A stretch of 64,000 nucleotides of DNA from Streptomyces sp. 150FB (GCF_000818195.1 NZ_JTHL01000001.1:9098322-9162321); one strand, 5' to 3'. Positions 16,868 through 25,926 are shown, counted from the stretch's first letter. Made by a program: numbers and translations. The notes: generated by a model from the sequence alone, not told the origin.

Positions 16868-17848
16868 TCAGCGGGCGCTCACGCCCAGCCTCTCCGGCAG
16901 CCAGGCCAGTTGGACCGCCTGCTGGAACGGGCCGCCGCCCTCGTGGTCGTTGAAGTCGTAGACCTCGATCGTCTTGTCCTGCCCGGCATAGGCGTTGAAG
17001 GCGGCGAAGACGGTCGACGGCGGGCAGGTCTGGTCCTCCAGCGCCACCGAGAACAGCGCGGGAGCCCGGCCGCGCGAAGCGAAGTGCACCCCGTCGAAGT
17101 AGCTCAGCGTCCTGCGCACCCGCTCGGTCCTGCCACGGTAGGTCTTGAGGTATCTGCCCACCTCCCGGTACGGATCGCGGTCCGTGACCGTCGTCGCCCG
17201 GGGGAAGTCGCAGAGGAACGGTACGTCGGGCGCGATCGCCACGAGGTCCGGCACCAGGCCTCCGACGGCGACGGTGATTCCGCCGCCCTGGCTGATCCCG
17301 GCGGCGACCGTACGGGTGGCGTCGACGAGCGGATGGGAGCGGGCGGCCTCCACGGCGCGTACCGCGTCGGTGAACAGCCGCCGGTAGTAGAACTCGTGCG
17401 GGTCCTCGATGCCCCGGGTCAGGAAGCCCGGGTTCGAGGAGGCGCTGCCCACCGGGTCAGGGGTGTCCCCGCCGCCCCAACCGCCGCCCTGGCCACGGGT
17501 GTCCATCACGAAGTGCGCGAACCCGGCCGAGGCCCAGAGCAGATGCGTGTGCGGGAGCCCGCGCCCGCCGCCGTAACCGATGAACTCCACCACCACGGGC
17601 AGCGGTTCGGCCGTCCCCGCGGGCAGGACGAGCCAGCCCTTGACCGGATGCCCGCCGAATCCGGCGAAGGTCACATCGAATATGTCGAGCGTCGTCAGAG
17701 CCGTCGTGACGGGCTCGAAGCGCGCGTTCAGAGCGTGGCCGCGCGTCTCGGCGAGGGTGTCCGCCCAGAACTGGTCGAAGTCCTCCGGTTCCGTGGACGC
17801 GCTCCGGTAGTCACGGAGTTTTTCGAGGGGCAGGTCGAACAGGGACAC
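16868..17848 (-). CDS. Acetylxylan esterase / cephalosporin-C deacetylase (CE7) family
   Basis: Predicted cytoplasmic serine esterase that removes acetyl groups from short xylo-oligosaccharides or related acetylated compounds. The 326 aa protein has the CE7 layout, with an N-terminal FDLPLEKLRDYRS, the oxyanion-region motif MDTRGQGGGWGGG near residue 117, the nucleophile elbow AAGISQGGGITVA near residue 183 (Ser), an aspartate in VALEDQTCPPST near residue 272, and a histidine in YDFNDHEGGGPFQQ near residue 302. All triad members are present. The GTG at 17848 fits the family start. It is divergent from the LacI gene, so LacI may affect it. No signal peptide is seen. Confidence 0.92.
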   Translation of the reverse strand: MSLFDLPLEKLRDYRSASTEPEDFDQFWADTLAETRGHALNARFEPVTTALTTLDIFDVTFAGFGGHPVKGWLVLPAGTAEPLPVVVEFIGYGGGRGLPHTHLLWASAGFAHFVMDTRGQGGGWGGGDTPDPVGSASSNPGFLTRGIEDPHEFYYRRLFTDAVRAVEAARSHPLVDATRTVAAGISQGGGITVAVGGLVPDLVAIAPDVPFLCDFPRATTVTDRDPYREVGRYLKTYRGRTERVRRTLSYFDGVHFASRGRAPALFSVALEDQTCPPSTVFAAFNAYAGQDKTIEVYDFNDHEGGGPFQQAVQLAWLPERLGVSAR

Positions 17849-18018
17849 GGGGGACCGCCTTGGTCATGAGGGACACCTACGTGGGACACGCCTGCCGGGT
17901 GAGTGGCAAACGATCACACCGTACGACGGGCGTGTCCGGCGCAGAAGACCCTGTCCGGTGGCTGAAAAAAGACGGCGAAGCCCCTTGACCGGAGCGCCCA
18001 AGAGGCTCACAGTACTCA

Positions 18019-18045
18019 TTAATGCGCATTACTAATACGCATTAA
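18019..18045. promoter_or_regulatory. Tandem LacI-type palindromes before the LacI gene
   Basis: Two adjacent near-palindromes share the TAATxCGCATTA pattern: TTAATGCGCATTA (18019-18031) and CTAATACGCATTAA (18032-18045). They lie 18 nt before the LacI start, in an AT-rich patch between the divergent esterase and regulator genes. They are probable sites for the LacI protein, giving autoregulation and control of its operon. Confidence 0.7.
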
Positions 18046-18062
18046 CAGCCGGAGGAGTCAGG

Positions 18063-19163
18063 GTGGACGAACCCAGGAAGCGGTCCCGGCCAGGCCGGAC
18101 CCCCGCCCCTGCCGGCCGTACCTCACGGCCGCGCCAGGCGGAGGTCGCCCGGCTCGCCGGGGTGTCGCAGGCCACGGTCTCGCTGGTGCTCGGCGGCAAG
18201 AAGCAGGGCGCCGCGATCTCCGAGGAGACCAGGGCGAAGGTCCTCGAAGCCGCGCGCAGCCTCGGCTACGTACCCGACCCGGCCGCCCGGAGTCTGGCAG
18301 CGGCGCGCAACGACCTGCTGGGCGTCTTCAGCTTCACGGCGACCTTCCCCACCGATGTGCAGCACTCGTACTACCCGTTCCTGGTGGGCGTCGAGCGGGA
18401 GGCGGCGGCGCGCGGTTACGACCTGGTGCTGTTCACCGGGTCGAGCACCGGCGGCGCCGGTGCGGCGGGGCCCGAGGCGCTGCGCAGGGTCCGGCTCGCC
18501 GACGGCTGCCTCTTCCTCGGCCGCCACGCACCGGCCGCCGAACTGCGGCGGCTGGTCGCCGACGGTTTCCCCGTGGTCCACGTCGGCCGCAGGGACGAAC
18601 TGGAGGGGCTCGCCTGGGTCGGCGCCGACTACGTGAGCGCCAGCCGGGAGGTCGTCGCCCATCTCGCCGGCCTCGGCCACCGCCGGATGGTGCTCGTCCG
18701 CGAGGACGACGAGGCACCCGCCTCCACCGACCGTGAACACGGCTTCCTGAAAGGCCTGGAGGAGGCCGGACTGCCCGGCGGTCCCGACACCGTCTTCCGC
18801 TCCGCGGACCCGGAGCGCGCCCTCACCCCGGACGTGCTGCGCGCGTGGCTCGCCGAGGGGGTGACCGCCTTCGTCGCCGAGGAGACCGACACGGGCGCCG
18901 CCTGGCGCGCGCTGCGCACCGCCGCCGTGGCGGCCGGTGTCGACTGCCCGGGCGAGGCCTCGTTCGCGCTGCTCGGCAATCCGTCGCCCGATCTGCCCGG
19001 CGGACCTGAACCCACCGGATTCGACATCCCCCGGACGCAGTTGGGCGCGGCGGCGGTGCGCATGCTCGCCGCCCTGGTCGCGGGGGAGGAGGCCACCGAG
19101 CCACTGGTGGCCTGCGTCTTCAGACCCGGCGCGACGGCGGGAGCGGCACCGGCCCGTACGTGA
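18063..19163 (+). CDS. LacI-family transcriptional regulator
   Basis: Predicted repressor with an N-terminal helix-turn-helix and a sugar-receptor-like effector domain. The 366 aa protein has the HTH and hinge QAEVARLAGVSQATVSLVLG near residue 25, then GYVPDPAARSLAAARNDLLG. The C-terminal part is periplasmic-binding-like, with the conserved GLGHRRMVLVRED near residue 202. An N-terminal tail of about 22 basic, Pro-rich residues precedes the HTH. The GTG at 18063 has a GGAGGAG site. It stands at the head of the FAD-oxidoreductase/HyuA/transporter operon, 59 nt before it, and is its likely controller. The effector is unknown. Confidence 0.92.
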   Translation: MDEPRKRSRPGRTPAPAGRTSRPRQAEVARLAGVSQATVSLVLGGKKQGAAISEETRAKVLEAARSLGYVPDPAARSLAAARNDLLGVFSFTATFPTDVQHSYYPFLVGVEREAAARGYDLVLFTGSSTGGAGAAGPEALRRVRLADGCLFLGRHAPAAELRRLVADGFPVVHVGRRDELEGLAWVGADYVSASREVVAHLAGLGHRRMVLVREDDEAPASTDREHGFLKGLEEAGLPGGPDTVFRSADPERALTPDVLRAWLAEGVTAFVAEETDTGAAWRALRTAAVAAGVDCPGEASFALLGNPSPDLPGGPEPTGFDIPRTQLGAAAVRMLAALVAGEEATEPLVACVFRPGATAGAAPART

Positions 19164-19222
19164 CCCATTCCCACCGCCGAACACACCGCACACGCACAAC
19201 ACAGCACCACAAGGAGACCCGC

Positions 19223-20833
19223 GTGACACCCGAACCGGACATTCTCATCGTCGGCGGCGGACTCGGCGGCGTGGCCGCCGCCCTCGCCGCCTGCCGGGCC
19301 GGGCGCAGTGTCGTCCTCACCGAGGAGACCGACTGGATCGGCGGCCAGCTCACCTCGCAGGCCGTCCCGCCGGACGAGCACCCGTGGGTCGAGGAGTTCG
19401 GCACCACCGCCTCGTACCGCACCCTGCGCGAAGCGATCAGGGGCTACTACCGCCAGTGGTACCCGATGCGCTCCGAGGCGCTCGCCCTTCCCCGCCTCAA
19501 CCCGGGCGCCGGCCGCGTCAGCAAGCTCTGCGCGGAGCCGCGCGTCGCGCTCGCCGTCCTGGAGGCCATGCTCGCCCCGCACCGGGCCGCAGGACGGCTC
19601 ACCCTGCTGACCGAGCACCGCCCGGTCTCCGCCGAGGCGGACGACGACACCGTACGCACCGTCACGGTCGAGAGCCTCCGCGACGGCAGCCGCCGCACGA
19701 TCGGCGCGCGTTACGTGCTGGACGCCACCGAGACCGGTGAACTGCTGGAGCTGGCCGGGGTGGAGTACGCGGTCGGCGCCGAGGCGCGAGCCGAGTTCGA
19801 CGAGCCGCACGCGCCCGAGACCGCCGACCCGCTCAACCAGCAGGGCATCACCGTCTGCTTCGCCCTCTCGCACCACGAGGGCGAGGACCACACCATCGAC
19901 AGGCCCGCCGACTACGACTTCTGGCGCGCCTACCACCCCGACTTCTGGCCGGGACCGCTGCTCGGCTTCCTCGCCCCCGACCCGCGCACCCTGGAAGCCG
20001 TACCGCGCACCTTCGTACCCAATCCCGACCTCGACCCGCTCGACGTCACGGCCGACCAGAGCGCCGACGCCGGCGACAAGGAACTGTTCGGCTTCCGCCG
20101 TATCCTCGCCCGCAAACTGCACAGGCCGGGATCCTTCGACTCCGACATCACCCTGGCCAACTGGCCGCTCAACGACTACTGGCTCAAGCCGCTGATCGGC
20201 GCCGGGCCGGAGACCTCCGAGCAGGCGGTCGCCGAGGCACGGCAGCTCTCGCTGTCCGTCCTGTACTGGCTCCAGACGGAGGCACCCCGCGCCGACGGCG
20301 GCAAGGGCTTCCCGGGGCTGCGCCCCCGCCCCGATGTCACCGGCACCGACGACGGCCTGGCCAAGGCGCCGTACGTCCGCGAGTCACGCCGGATCAAGGC
20401 CGTCACCACCGTCACCGAGCACGATGTCGCGATCGACCTGGTCGGCCCGTACGGCGGCACCAAGTACCGCGACTCGGTCGGCGTCGGGAACTACCGCATC
20501 GACCTGCACCCCTCCACCGGCGGTGACAACTACATCGACATCGGCTCGGTGCCGTTCGAGATCCCGCTCGGCGCCCTCGTACCGCGCCGGGTCCGCAATC
20601 TGCTGCCCGCCGGAAAGAACATCGGCACCACCCACATCACCAACGGCTGCTACCGGCTCCACCCGGTGGAGTGGAACATCGGCGAGGTCGCCGGTGCCCT
20701 GGCCGCCCACTGCCTCGCCGAAGACGTGGAACCGCGTCAGGTCCAGTCGGACGACAAGCGGTTCGACGCGTTCGCCGGGGTGCTCGACCGCGCCGGGGTC
20801 CAGCGCCACTGGCCCGACGTACGCGGCTACTGA
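19223..20833 (+). CDS. FAD-dependent oxidoreductase (FAD_oxidored family)
   Basis: Predicted flavoprotein dehydrogenase. The 536 aa protein starts with DILIVGGGLGGVAAALAACR, a Rossmann FAD loop, then ETDWIGGQLTSQ near residue 41, characteristic of this family. GARYVLDATETGELLELAG near residue 161 and a C-terminal FAD-closing IGTTHITNGCYRLHPVEWNI follow. The GTG at 19223 has an AAGGAGA ribosome site; the longer open frame upstream is rich in His/Thr/Arg and unlike protein. It opens a four-gene unit with a HyuA-like ATPase, a HExxH protein and a transporter. Members of this family are poorly characterised; the substrate is unknown. Confidence 0.87.
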   Translation: MTPEPDILIVGGGLGGVAAALAACRAGRSVVLTEETDWIGGQLTSQAVPPDEHPWVEEFGTTASYRTLREAIRGYYRQWYPMRSEALALPRLNPGAGRVSKLCAEPRVALAVLEAMLAPHRAAGRLTLLTEHRPVSAEADDDTVRTVTVESLRDGSRRTIGARYVLDATETGELLELAGVEYAVGAEARAEFDEPHAPETADPLNQQGITVCFALSHHEGEDHTIDRPADYDFWRAYHPDFWPGPLLGFLAPDPRTLEAVPRTFVPNPDLDPLDVTADQSADAGDKELFGFRRILARKLHRPGSFDSDITLANWPLNDYWLKPLIGAGPETSEQAVAEARQLSLSVLYWLQTEAPRADGGKGFPGLRPRPDVTGTDDGLAKAPYVRESRRIKAVTTVTEHDVAIDLVGPYGGTKYRDSVGVGNYRIDLHPSTGGDNYIDIGSVPFEIPLGALVPRRVRNLLPAGKNIGTTHITNGCYRLHPVEWNIGEVAGALAAHCLAEDVEPRQVQSDDKRFDAFAGVLDRAGVQRHWPDVRGY

Positions 20834-20950
20834 CCCCGTATCCGTCCCCCCGCAGCCCGGGGCGGACGGCCGGACGGGAGCAGCTCCACCTGCCCCGCCC
20901 GGCCCACCGCCCGCGTATCAGCCAACAGCGCACAAGGAGGTGCCCTGACA

Positions 20951-23080
20951 ATGACCACCCACCGCATTCGCGTCGGCATCGACGTGGGCGGAACCTTCAC
21001 CGACGCCGTGGCCGTGGACGCCACGACCCTGGAACTCCTGGGACAGGTGAAAGTTCCCACCAGCCACCACCACGAGGACGGAGTCGCCCACGGCATCGTC
21101 GAGGCGCTCGGCCGGCTGCTGGAACAGACCGGCAACGCCCCCGACGACGTGGCCTTCCTGGCTCACGGCACCACACAGGCTACCAACGCCCTGCTGGAGG
21201 GCGACGTCGCCACGGTCGGCCTGATCGGCATCGGTACGGGACCCGGTGCCGCCCTGACCCGGAAACTCGCGAGTCTGTCCAAGCTCGAACTGACCCCCGG
21301 CAAGCGGCTGCCGCTCGCCTACGCCCATGTCGGCGACCCGGACGACGCGGCCGCCGTCCGCAGGGCGGTCGACGAGGTCGTGCGCGGGGGCGCCGAAGTC
21401 CTCGTCGCCACCCAGCCGTTCAGCGTCGACCGCCCCGAGGGCGAGGAGGCGGTGCTCGACGCCGCACGTGGCAGGGGCCTGCCGATGACGGCCGCCCACC
21501 GGATCACCTCGCTGTACGGCTTGCGCAAGCGGACCCGTACCGCCGTCGTCAACGCGGCGATCCTGCCGCGCATGCTCGCCACCGCCGACCTGGTCGACGC
21601 CTCCATCACCAAGGCCGGCGTCACCTCGCCGCTGATGGTGATGCGCTGCGACGGCGGGGTGATGTCGCTCGACGAGATGCGGCGCAGGCCGCTGCTGACC
21701 GTGCTCTCCGGGCCCGCCGCCGGGGTCGCCGGCGCCCTGATGCAGGAGCGGATCAGTGAGGGGCTGTTCCTGGAGACCGGCGGGACGTCCACCGACATCA
21801 GCGTCGTACGGCGCGGCAGGGTCGCCGTCCGGCACGCCACCATCCTCGGCAAGACGTCGTACCTGTCGGCGCTGGACGTACGGACCGTGGGGGTCGGCGG
21901 CGGATCCATGGTGAGGACCGACGGCGCGAAGGTCACCGCCGTCGGACCGCGCAGCGCGCACATCGCCGGACTGCCCTACGCCTGCTTCGCCACCGCGGCG
22001 GACCTGGCCGGGGCGAAGCTCGCCACCGTCCGGCCGATGGACGGCGACCCGGCGGACTACGCGGTCGTGGACGCGGCGGGCGGCCGGTTCGCGATCACCA
22101 TGACCTGCGCGGCCAACGCGCTCGGCCGGGTGCCCGAAGGCGACTTCGCGCGCTCCGACCAGGCGGTAGCGAAGGCGGCGATCGCGCCGCTCGCCGCCGC
22201 GCTCGGCGTCGACGTCGCCACCGCGGCGGCCCGCGTCCTCGACGCGGGGACCGGCCAGGTGAAGGCCGTGGTCGACGCGATGATCGGCGACTACCGCCTC
22301 GACAAGGACACCGCCGTCCTGGTCGGCGGCGGCGGAGGCGCCGCCTCCGTCACCCCGCACCTCGCCGCTGTCTCCGGGCAGGAGGGCCGGATCGCCCGGC
22401 ACAACGAGGTGATCAGCCCCATCGGCGTCGCGCTCGCCCTGGTGCGTGAGCAGATCGAGCGGATCATCCCGGGCGCGGGCCAGGAGCAGATCCTCGCCGT
22501 ACGCGCCGAGGCCGAACAGGCCGTCATCGCCCAGGGAGCGGCGGCCGACGGGGTCGAGGTCGAGGTGACCGTCGACCCGCAGACCAACACCGTACGGGCC
22601 GTCGCCACCGGTGCCTCCGAACTCCGCACCCAGGACCGCTCCCACCGCGCCGACGACGGTGAGCGGCTGCGCGCGGCGGCCGCGAGCTTCAAGACCGACC
22701 CGGGCGAGGTGCGGGTGCTGGCGACGACGGCCTCGCACACCGTGTACGGCACCGAGGTGCACCACAGGTTCCGCGCCGACCGCCATCCGGTGCGGGTCGT
22801 CGACGCGGACGGAGTCGTACGGCTGCACGCGCCGGACGCCCGCGTCGAGACCACCACCGTCGGAGCGGCGCCGCAGGTGCTCGCCTCGCTGGTCGACGAG
22901 TCCACGTCGTACGGCGACGGCGGCGTACGCGCCCCGGCGCTGCGCCTGCTCATCGGCTCCCGGATCGCCGACCTCTCCGGAGTGCTCGACCCGCAGCCGC
23001 TGCTGGCGCTGGCGCGCGGCGAACTCGGCACGCGCGCCGCCGCCGAACCCGTCGTCGCCGTGGTGGAGGCCCGCACATGA
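20951..23080 (+). CDS. Hydantoinase/oxoprolinase A-type ATPase (HyuA-like), without HyuB
   Basis: Predicted ASKHA-fold ATPase that activates a cyclic amide or ketone by phosphorylation, like the A subunit of 5-oxoprolinase, ATP-dependent hydantoinase or acetone carboxylase. The 709 aa protein has the phosphate-1 loop RVGIDVGGTFTDAVAVD near residue 7, LAHGTTQATNALLEG near residue 71, the central MRCDGGVMSLDEM near residue 232, and the second phosphate motif FLETGGTSTDISVVRRG near residue 271. These enzymes normally work with a B subunit; no hyuB lies in the window, and the next gene is unrelated. An AAGGAGGTG ribosome site sits before the ATG, and its stop overlaps the next start by 4 nt. Confidence 0.9.
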   Translation: MTTHRIRVGIDVGGTFTDAVAVDATTLELLGQVKVPTSHHHEDGVAHGIVEALGRLLEQTGNAPDDVAFLAHGTTQATNALLEGDVATVGLIGIGTGPGAALTRKLASLSKLELTPGKRLPLAYAHVGDPDDAAAVRRAVDEVVRGGAEVLVATQPFSVDRPEGEEAVLDAARGRGLPMTAAHRITSLYGLRKRTRTAVVNAAILPRMLATADLVDASITKAGVTSPLMVMRCDGGVMSLDEMRRRPLLTVLSGPAAGVAGALMQERISEGLFLETGGTSTDISVVRRGRVAVRHATILGKTSYLSALDVRTVGVGGGSMVRTDGAKVTAVGPRSAHIAGLPYACFATAADLAGAKLATVRPMDGDPADYAVVDAAGGRFAITMTCAANALGRVPEGDFARSDQAVAKAAIAPLAAALGVDVATAAARVLDAGTGQVKAVVDAMIGDYRLDKDTAVLVGGGGGAASVTPHLAAVSGQEGRIARHNEVISPIGVALALVREQIERIIPGAGQEQILAVRAEAEQAVIAQGAAADGVEVEVTVDPQTNTVRAVATGASELRTQDRSHRADDGERLRAAAASFKTDPGEVRVLATTASHTVYGTEVHHRFRADRHPVRVVDADGVVRLHAPDARVETTTVGAAPQVLASLVDESTSYGDGGVRAPALRLLIGSRIADLSGVLDPQPLLALARGELGTRAAAEPVVAVVEART

Positions 23081-23757
23081 CCGCCGTACGCACCACACCT
23101 GCCATACGCACCACACCTGCCATACGCACCGCACCCGTCATACGCAACGCGCCCGCCGACCTGGCCGCTCTGCGGCGGCTCGCGGACCTCGACGACGTCG
23201 AGTTCGGCGTACGGCTCCTCGCCGGGACCCCCACCCACGAGGGCCGCGACCCTGAGCTGCTGCGCCGGTGGGCGGCCGCCGCCGCGGCCTTCGGGGCGGC
23301 GCTGGACCCCGTACCGTGCACGGCCCGCGTCGTGGAGAGCGACGGCGGCCTGGAGGCGGGGCTGCTGGCCCGCTACACCTCACGGCCGGAGACGGTCGAG
23401 CTGTACACCGACACGATCGCCGCGGCCGAGGATCTCGCGGAACGGCTCGGCTGGCGGCACTGGTATCCGGAAGGGTCCGTGCGCGCGGCGGCCCTCGCCC
23501 ACGAAGCCGTCCACGAACAGCTCCACCACGGACCCGCCAAGGCCGCGCTCAAGCGGGCGCTGGGCCACGTCGTGCTGCGCCTCGGCAGCCACCGGGTGTA
23601 CGGGCATGTCGCCGGTGCCGAGGAGATCGCCGCCCACGCGTACGCCCGTACGGTCTGCGGACTCGGCCGGGACCCGCTCCTGCTGACCGCCGCGCTCGCC
23701 ACGGCGGCCGAACCGGTGGCACACGCCCCGCGCGGCTCGCACGGAAGAAGGAAGTAA
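23077..23757 (+). CDS. Uncharacterised protein with a HExxH (gluzincin-like) motif
   Basis: I do not recognise a named family. The 226 aa protein has a zinc-protease-like HEAVH motif at residues 142-146, in AHEAVHEQLHHG. About 36 residues later comes AGAEEIAAHAYARTVCGL, whose paired glutamates (182-183) and following Ala-x-x-Tyr-Ala resemble the third ligand region of ImmA/IrrE-type gluzincins. No signal peptide or membrane segment is seen. The first 24 residues are built from repeats of Ile-Arg-Thr-Thr-Pro-Ala, encoded by an 18-bp tandem repeat. It is coupled to the HyuA-like gene by ATGA and lies 4 nt before the transporter, so a role in the same pathway is likely. It may be an amidohydrolase or peptidase rather than a regulator. 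Confidence 0.7.
   Translation: MTAVRTTPAIRTTPAIRTAPVIRNAPADLAALRRLADLDDVEFGVRLLAGTPTHEGRDPELLRRWAAAAAAFGAALDPVPCTARVVESDGGLEAGLLARYTSRPETVELYTDTIAAAEDLAERLGWRHWYPEGSVRAAALAHEAVHEQLHHGPAKAALKRALGHVVLRLGSHRVYGHVAGAEEIAAHAYARTVCGLGRDPLLLTAALATAAEPVAHAPRGSHGRRK
23086..23157 (+). repeat. 18-bp tandem repeat, four copies, coding for the protein's N-terminus
   Basis: Four consecutive 18-nt units of the form (A/G)TACGCACCACACCTGCC lie at 23086, 23104, 23122 and 23140. The second and third copies of the pattern are nearly identical and later ones diverge. Each unit adds six residues (Ile-Arg-Thr-Thr-Pro-Ala type), so copy changes keep the frame. Confidence 0.9.
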
Positions 23758-23761
23758 CGCC

Positions 23762-25048
23762 ATGGGCATCGTCATTCTGCTGATCATGGCGGCCGGTGTC
23801 GCCGCGATGCTCAGCCGCAAACTCCCCACGGCCTTCGCGCTCGTCGTGCTGGCCGTGGTCATCGCCTTTGTCGCCGGCGCCCCGCTGACCGGCAAGAACA
23901 GTGTGCTGGACACGGTGCTCCAGGAAGGCGCCCCCGCGCTCGCCGCCACCATGATCGCGATCCTGCTGGGCTCCTGGCTCGGCAAGCTCCTCGACGAGAC
24001 GGGCATCGCGGGGACTCTCGTCCGCAAGATCGTCGAATTCGGCGGCGACCGGCCCGTCGTGGTCGCTCTCGGGGTGCTCGCCGTCTCCACGCTCGTCGGT
24101 ACGGTCACGGGCTCGGCGCCCGCCGCGATGCTCGCCGGCATCATCGGCATCCCCGCGATGATCGCCGTCGGCATCCCCAAGGTCACGGCGGCCGGCACGA
24201 TCCTGATGGGCATCGCCGCCGGTATGCCGTTCGAGCTGCCCGTCTGGCAGTTCTTCTCCAGTGCGCTGGAACTGCCCATCCCGACCGTGCGCGGCTTCAT
24301 GATCAAGCTGTTCCCGTTCGCGCTGCTCGCCGCGGTCCTGTTCGTGCTCATCGAGACCCGCCGCAGGGGCGTCGAGCACGCATGGTCCCTGAAGTCCCAG
24401 GCCGCCAGGGAGAAGCCGCGCTCGCGGCGCGAGCAACTCGGGGACGCGCCCTGGTACGCGCTGCTCACCCCGATCGTGCCGCTGGTCCTGGCCCTCGGCT
24501 TCGAGGTCGCCATCATCCCGTCGCTGCTGGCGGGCGTCCTCTACGCCCTGGTCACCACGACGCGGCCGCGGGAGATGAACAAGCGGCTCCTGCGCACCCT
24601 GTACGCGGGCTTCGAGGTCGCCGCGGCGCCGATCGCGCTCTTCGTCGCCATCGGCATCCTGCTGGCGGCGGTGAAACTGCCCGGCGCCGTCGACGCGCTG
24701 GAACCGCTCGTCAAGGCGGTCAGCCCGCAGAACGCCCTGCTGTTCGTGCTGGTGTTCACGCTGCTGGTGCCGCTGTGTCTCTACCGGGGGCCGCTGAACG
24801 TGTACGGGCTCGGCGCGGGCATCGCCGGTGTCCTCATCGCCGCCGGCGTGTACCCCGCGGTGGCCGTGCTCGGCCTGACCACCTCGTACAACCAGGTCTT
24901 CGGCGTCGCCGACCCGACCAGCACGCAGACGGTGTGGGCCGCCCAGTACGCGGGGGTCACACCACAACAGGTCATGGTGCGCACCCTTCCGTACGTCTGG
25001 TTCGTCGCCCTCGGCGGATTCAGCGTCACCGCCGCCATGTACCTCTGA
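23762..25048 (+). CDS. Ion-transporter-superfamily permease (gluconate/C4-dicarboxylate-like)
   Basis: Predicted secondary transporter, probably an importer of an organic acid. The 428 aa protein has about 11-12 hydrophobic segments, starting with IVILLIMAAGVAAMLS at residue 3, and a two-fold internal layout seen in the GntP/CitMHS/DctM groups. Loops such as TVTGSAPAAMLAGIIGIPAM near residue 121 and VPLCLYRGPLNVYGLGAG near residue 340 resemble re-entrant substrate loops. It is the last gene of the LacI-preceded unit and is followed by a terminator. Its probable substrate is the compound processed by the FAD oxidoreductase and HyuA-like ATPase. The exact family needs a profile search. Confidence 0.82.
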   Translation: MGIVILLIMAAGVAAMLSRKLPTAFALVVLAVVIAFVAGAPLTGKNSVLDTVLQEGAPALAATMIAILLGSWLGKLLDETGIAGTLVRKIVEFGGDRPVVVALGVLAVSTLVGTVTGSAPAAMLAGIIGIPAMIAVGIPKVTAAGTILMGIAAGMPFELPVWQFFSSALELPIPTVRGFMIKLFPFALLAAVLFVLIETRRRGVEHAWSLKSQAAREKPRSRREQLGDAPWYALLTPIVPLVLALGFEVAIIPSLLAGVLYALVTTTRPREMNKRLLRTLYAGFEVAAAPIALFVAIGILLAAVKLPGAVDALEPLVKAVSPQNALLFVLVFTLLVPLCLYRGPLNVYGLGAGIAGVLIAAGVYPAVAVLGLTTSYNQVFGVADPTSTQTVWAAQYAGVTPQQVMVRTLPYVWFVALGGFSVTAAMYL

Positions 25049-25054
25049 GCCGTC

Positions 25055-25083
25055 GGCCGGATCGGCCCTGACCTGATCCGGCC
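25055..25083. terminator. Terminator between convergent transporter and SDR genes
   Basis: The 9-bp arms GGCCGGATC and GATCCGGCC enclose an 11-nt loop between two convergent genes. It probably works for both. Confidence 0.6.
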
Positions 25084-25086
25084 TGC

Positions 25087-25926
25087 TCAGCCACCGGCCG
25101 GAAGGTCGGTGGAGAAGGCGAGATCCCGCTGCGCCTCGATGTCCGCCAGGCGCTCCCCGAGGGCCTGGCGGACATACGCGTAGGAGTCGCTGCCGAGGGC
25201 GATCCGCAGCGGGGCCGGGTGCCGGTCGACGCTGTCGATCATCGCCGCCGCCATTTTGGCGGGATCGCCCTTGGACGGCAGCGAGGGGTCGCGGATGCCG
25301 CGCACCATCTTGGCCGGACTGTCGTCGTAGGCGGCGAGAGGTGTGGCGAGCCGGGAGCTTCCGGTACGGAACCCGGTGCGCGCCGACCCCGGTTCGACGA
25401 TGGTGACACCGATGCCGAACGGCGCCACGTCCTTCGCCGTGGCCTCCATGAAGCCCTCGACTCCCCACTTGCTCGCGTTGTACAGCGACCCGCCGGGGCT
25501 GGTGGCCTGCCCTCCGTAGCTGGAGACCTGGAGGATACGGCCGCCGCCCCGCGCCCGCAGATGCGGGAGCGCCGCGCGGACCAGGTGGATCGGGCCGACG
25601 AGGTTGGTGGCGATCTGGTGGTCGACCTGTTCGCCCGTCAGCTCCTCGGCCGCGCCGAAGAGCCCGTATCCGGCGTTGCTGATGACCACGTCGATGCTGC
25701 CGAGGTCCGCGAACGCCCGGTCCACGACCCCCTGGATCGCGGGTGCGTCGGTCATGTCCAGCACGGCCGTCCACAGCCGGTCCCCGTACCGAATCTTCAG
25801 GTCCTCGACCGCCGCAGGATCGCGGACGGTGCCGGCCACCCGGTCGCCGCGTTCGAGGAGTTGCTCCGCCAGCAGCCGGCCGAAGCCGCTGCTCACTCCG
25901 GTGATCAGCCAGGTGCGGTTCGTCAT
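25087..25926 (-). CDS. Short-chain dehydrogenase/reductase (classical SDR)
   Basis: Predicted NAD(P)-dependent oxidoreductase. The 279 aa protein has WLITGVSSGFGRLLAEQLL near residue 5 (cofactor loop), the NAG motif VVISNAGYGLFG near residue 82, the catalytic serine in ILQVSSYGGQ near residue 132, and the YNASKWGVEGF active site near residue 149. The type resembles the many Streptomyces SDRs divergent from TetR genes. The ATG at 25926 has a GGAAGGGAG site. It lies opposite the TetR gene at 26068 across two palindromes, so it is a likely target. The substrate is unknown. Confidence 0.93.
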   Translation of the reverse strand: MTNRTWLITGVSSGFGRLLAEQLLERGDRVAGTVRDPAAVEDLKIRYGDRLWTAVLDMTDAPAIQGVVDRAFADLGSIDVVISNAGYGLFGAAEELTGEQVDHQIATNLVGPIHLVRAALPHLRARGGGRILQVSSYGGQATSPGGSLYNASKWGVEGFMEATAKDVAPFGIGVTIVEPGSARTGFRTGSSRLATPLAAYDDSPAKMVRGIRDPSLPSKGDPAKMAAAMIDSVDRHPAPLRIALGSDSYAYVRQALGERLADIEAQRDLAFSTDLPAGG

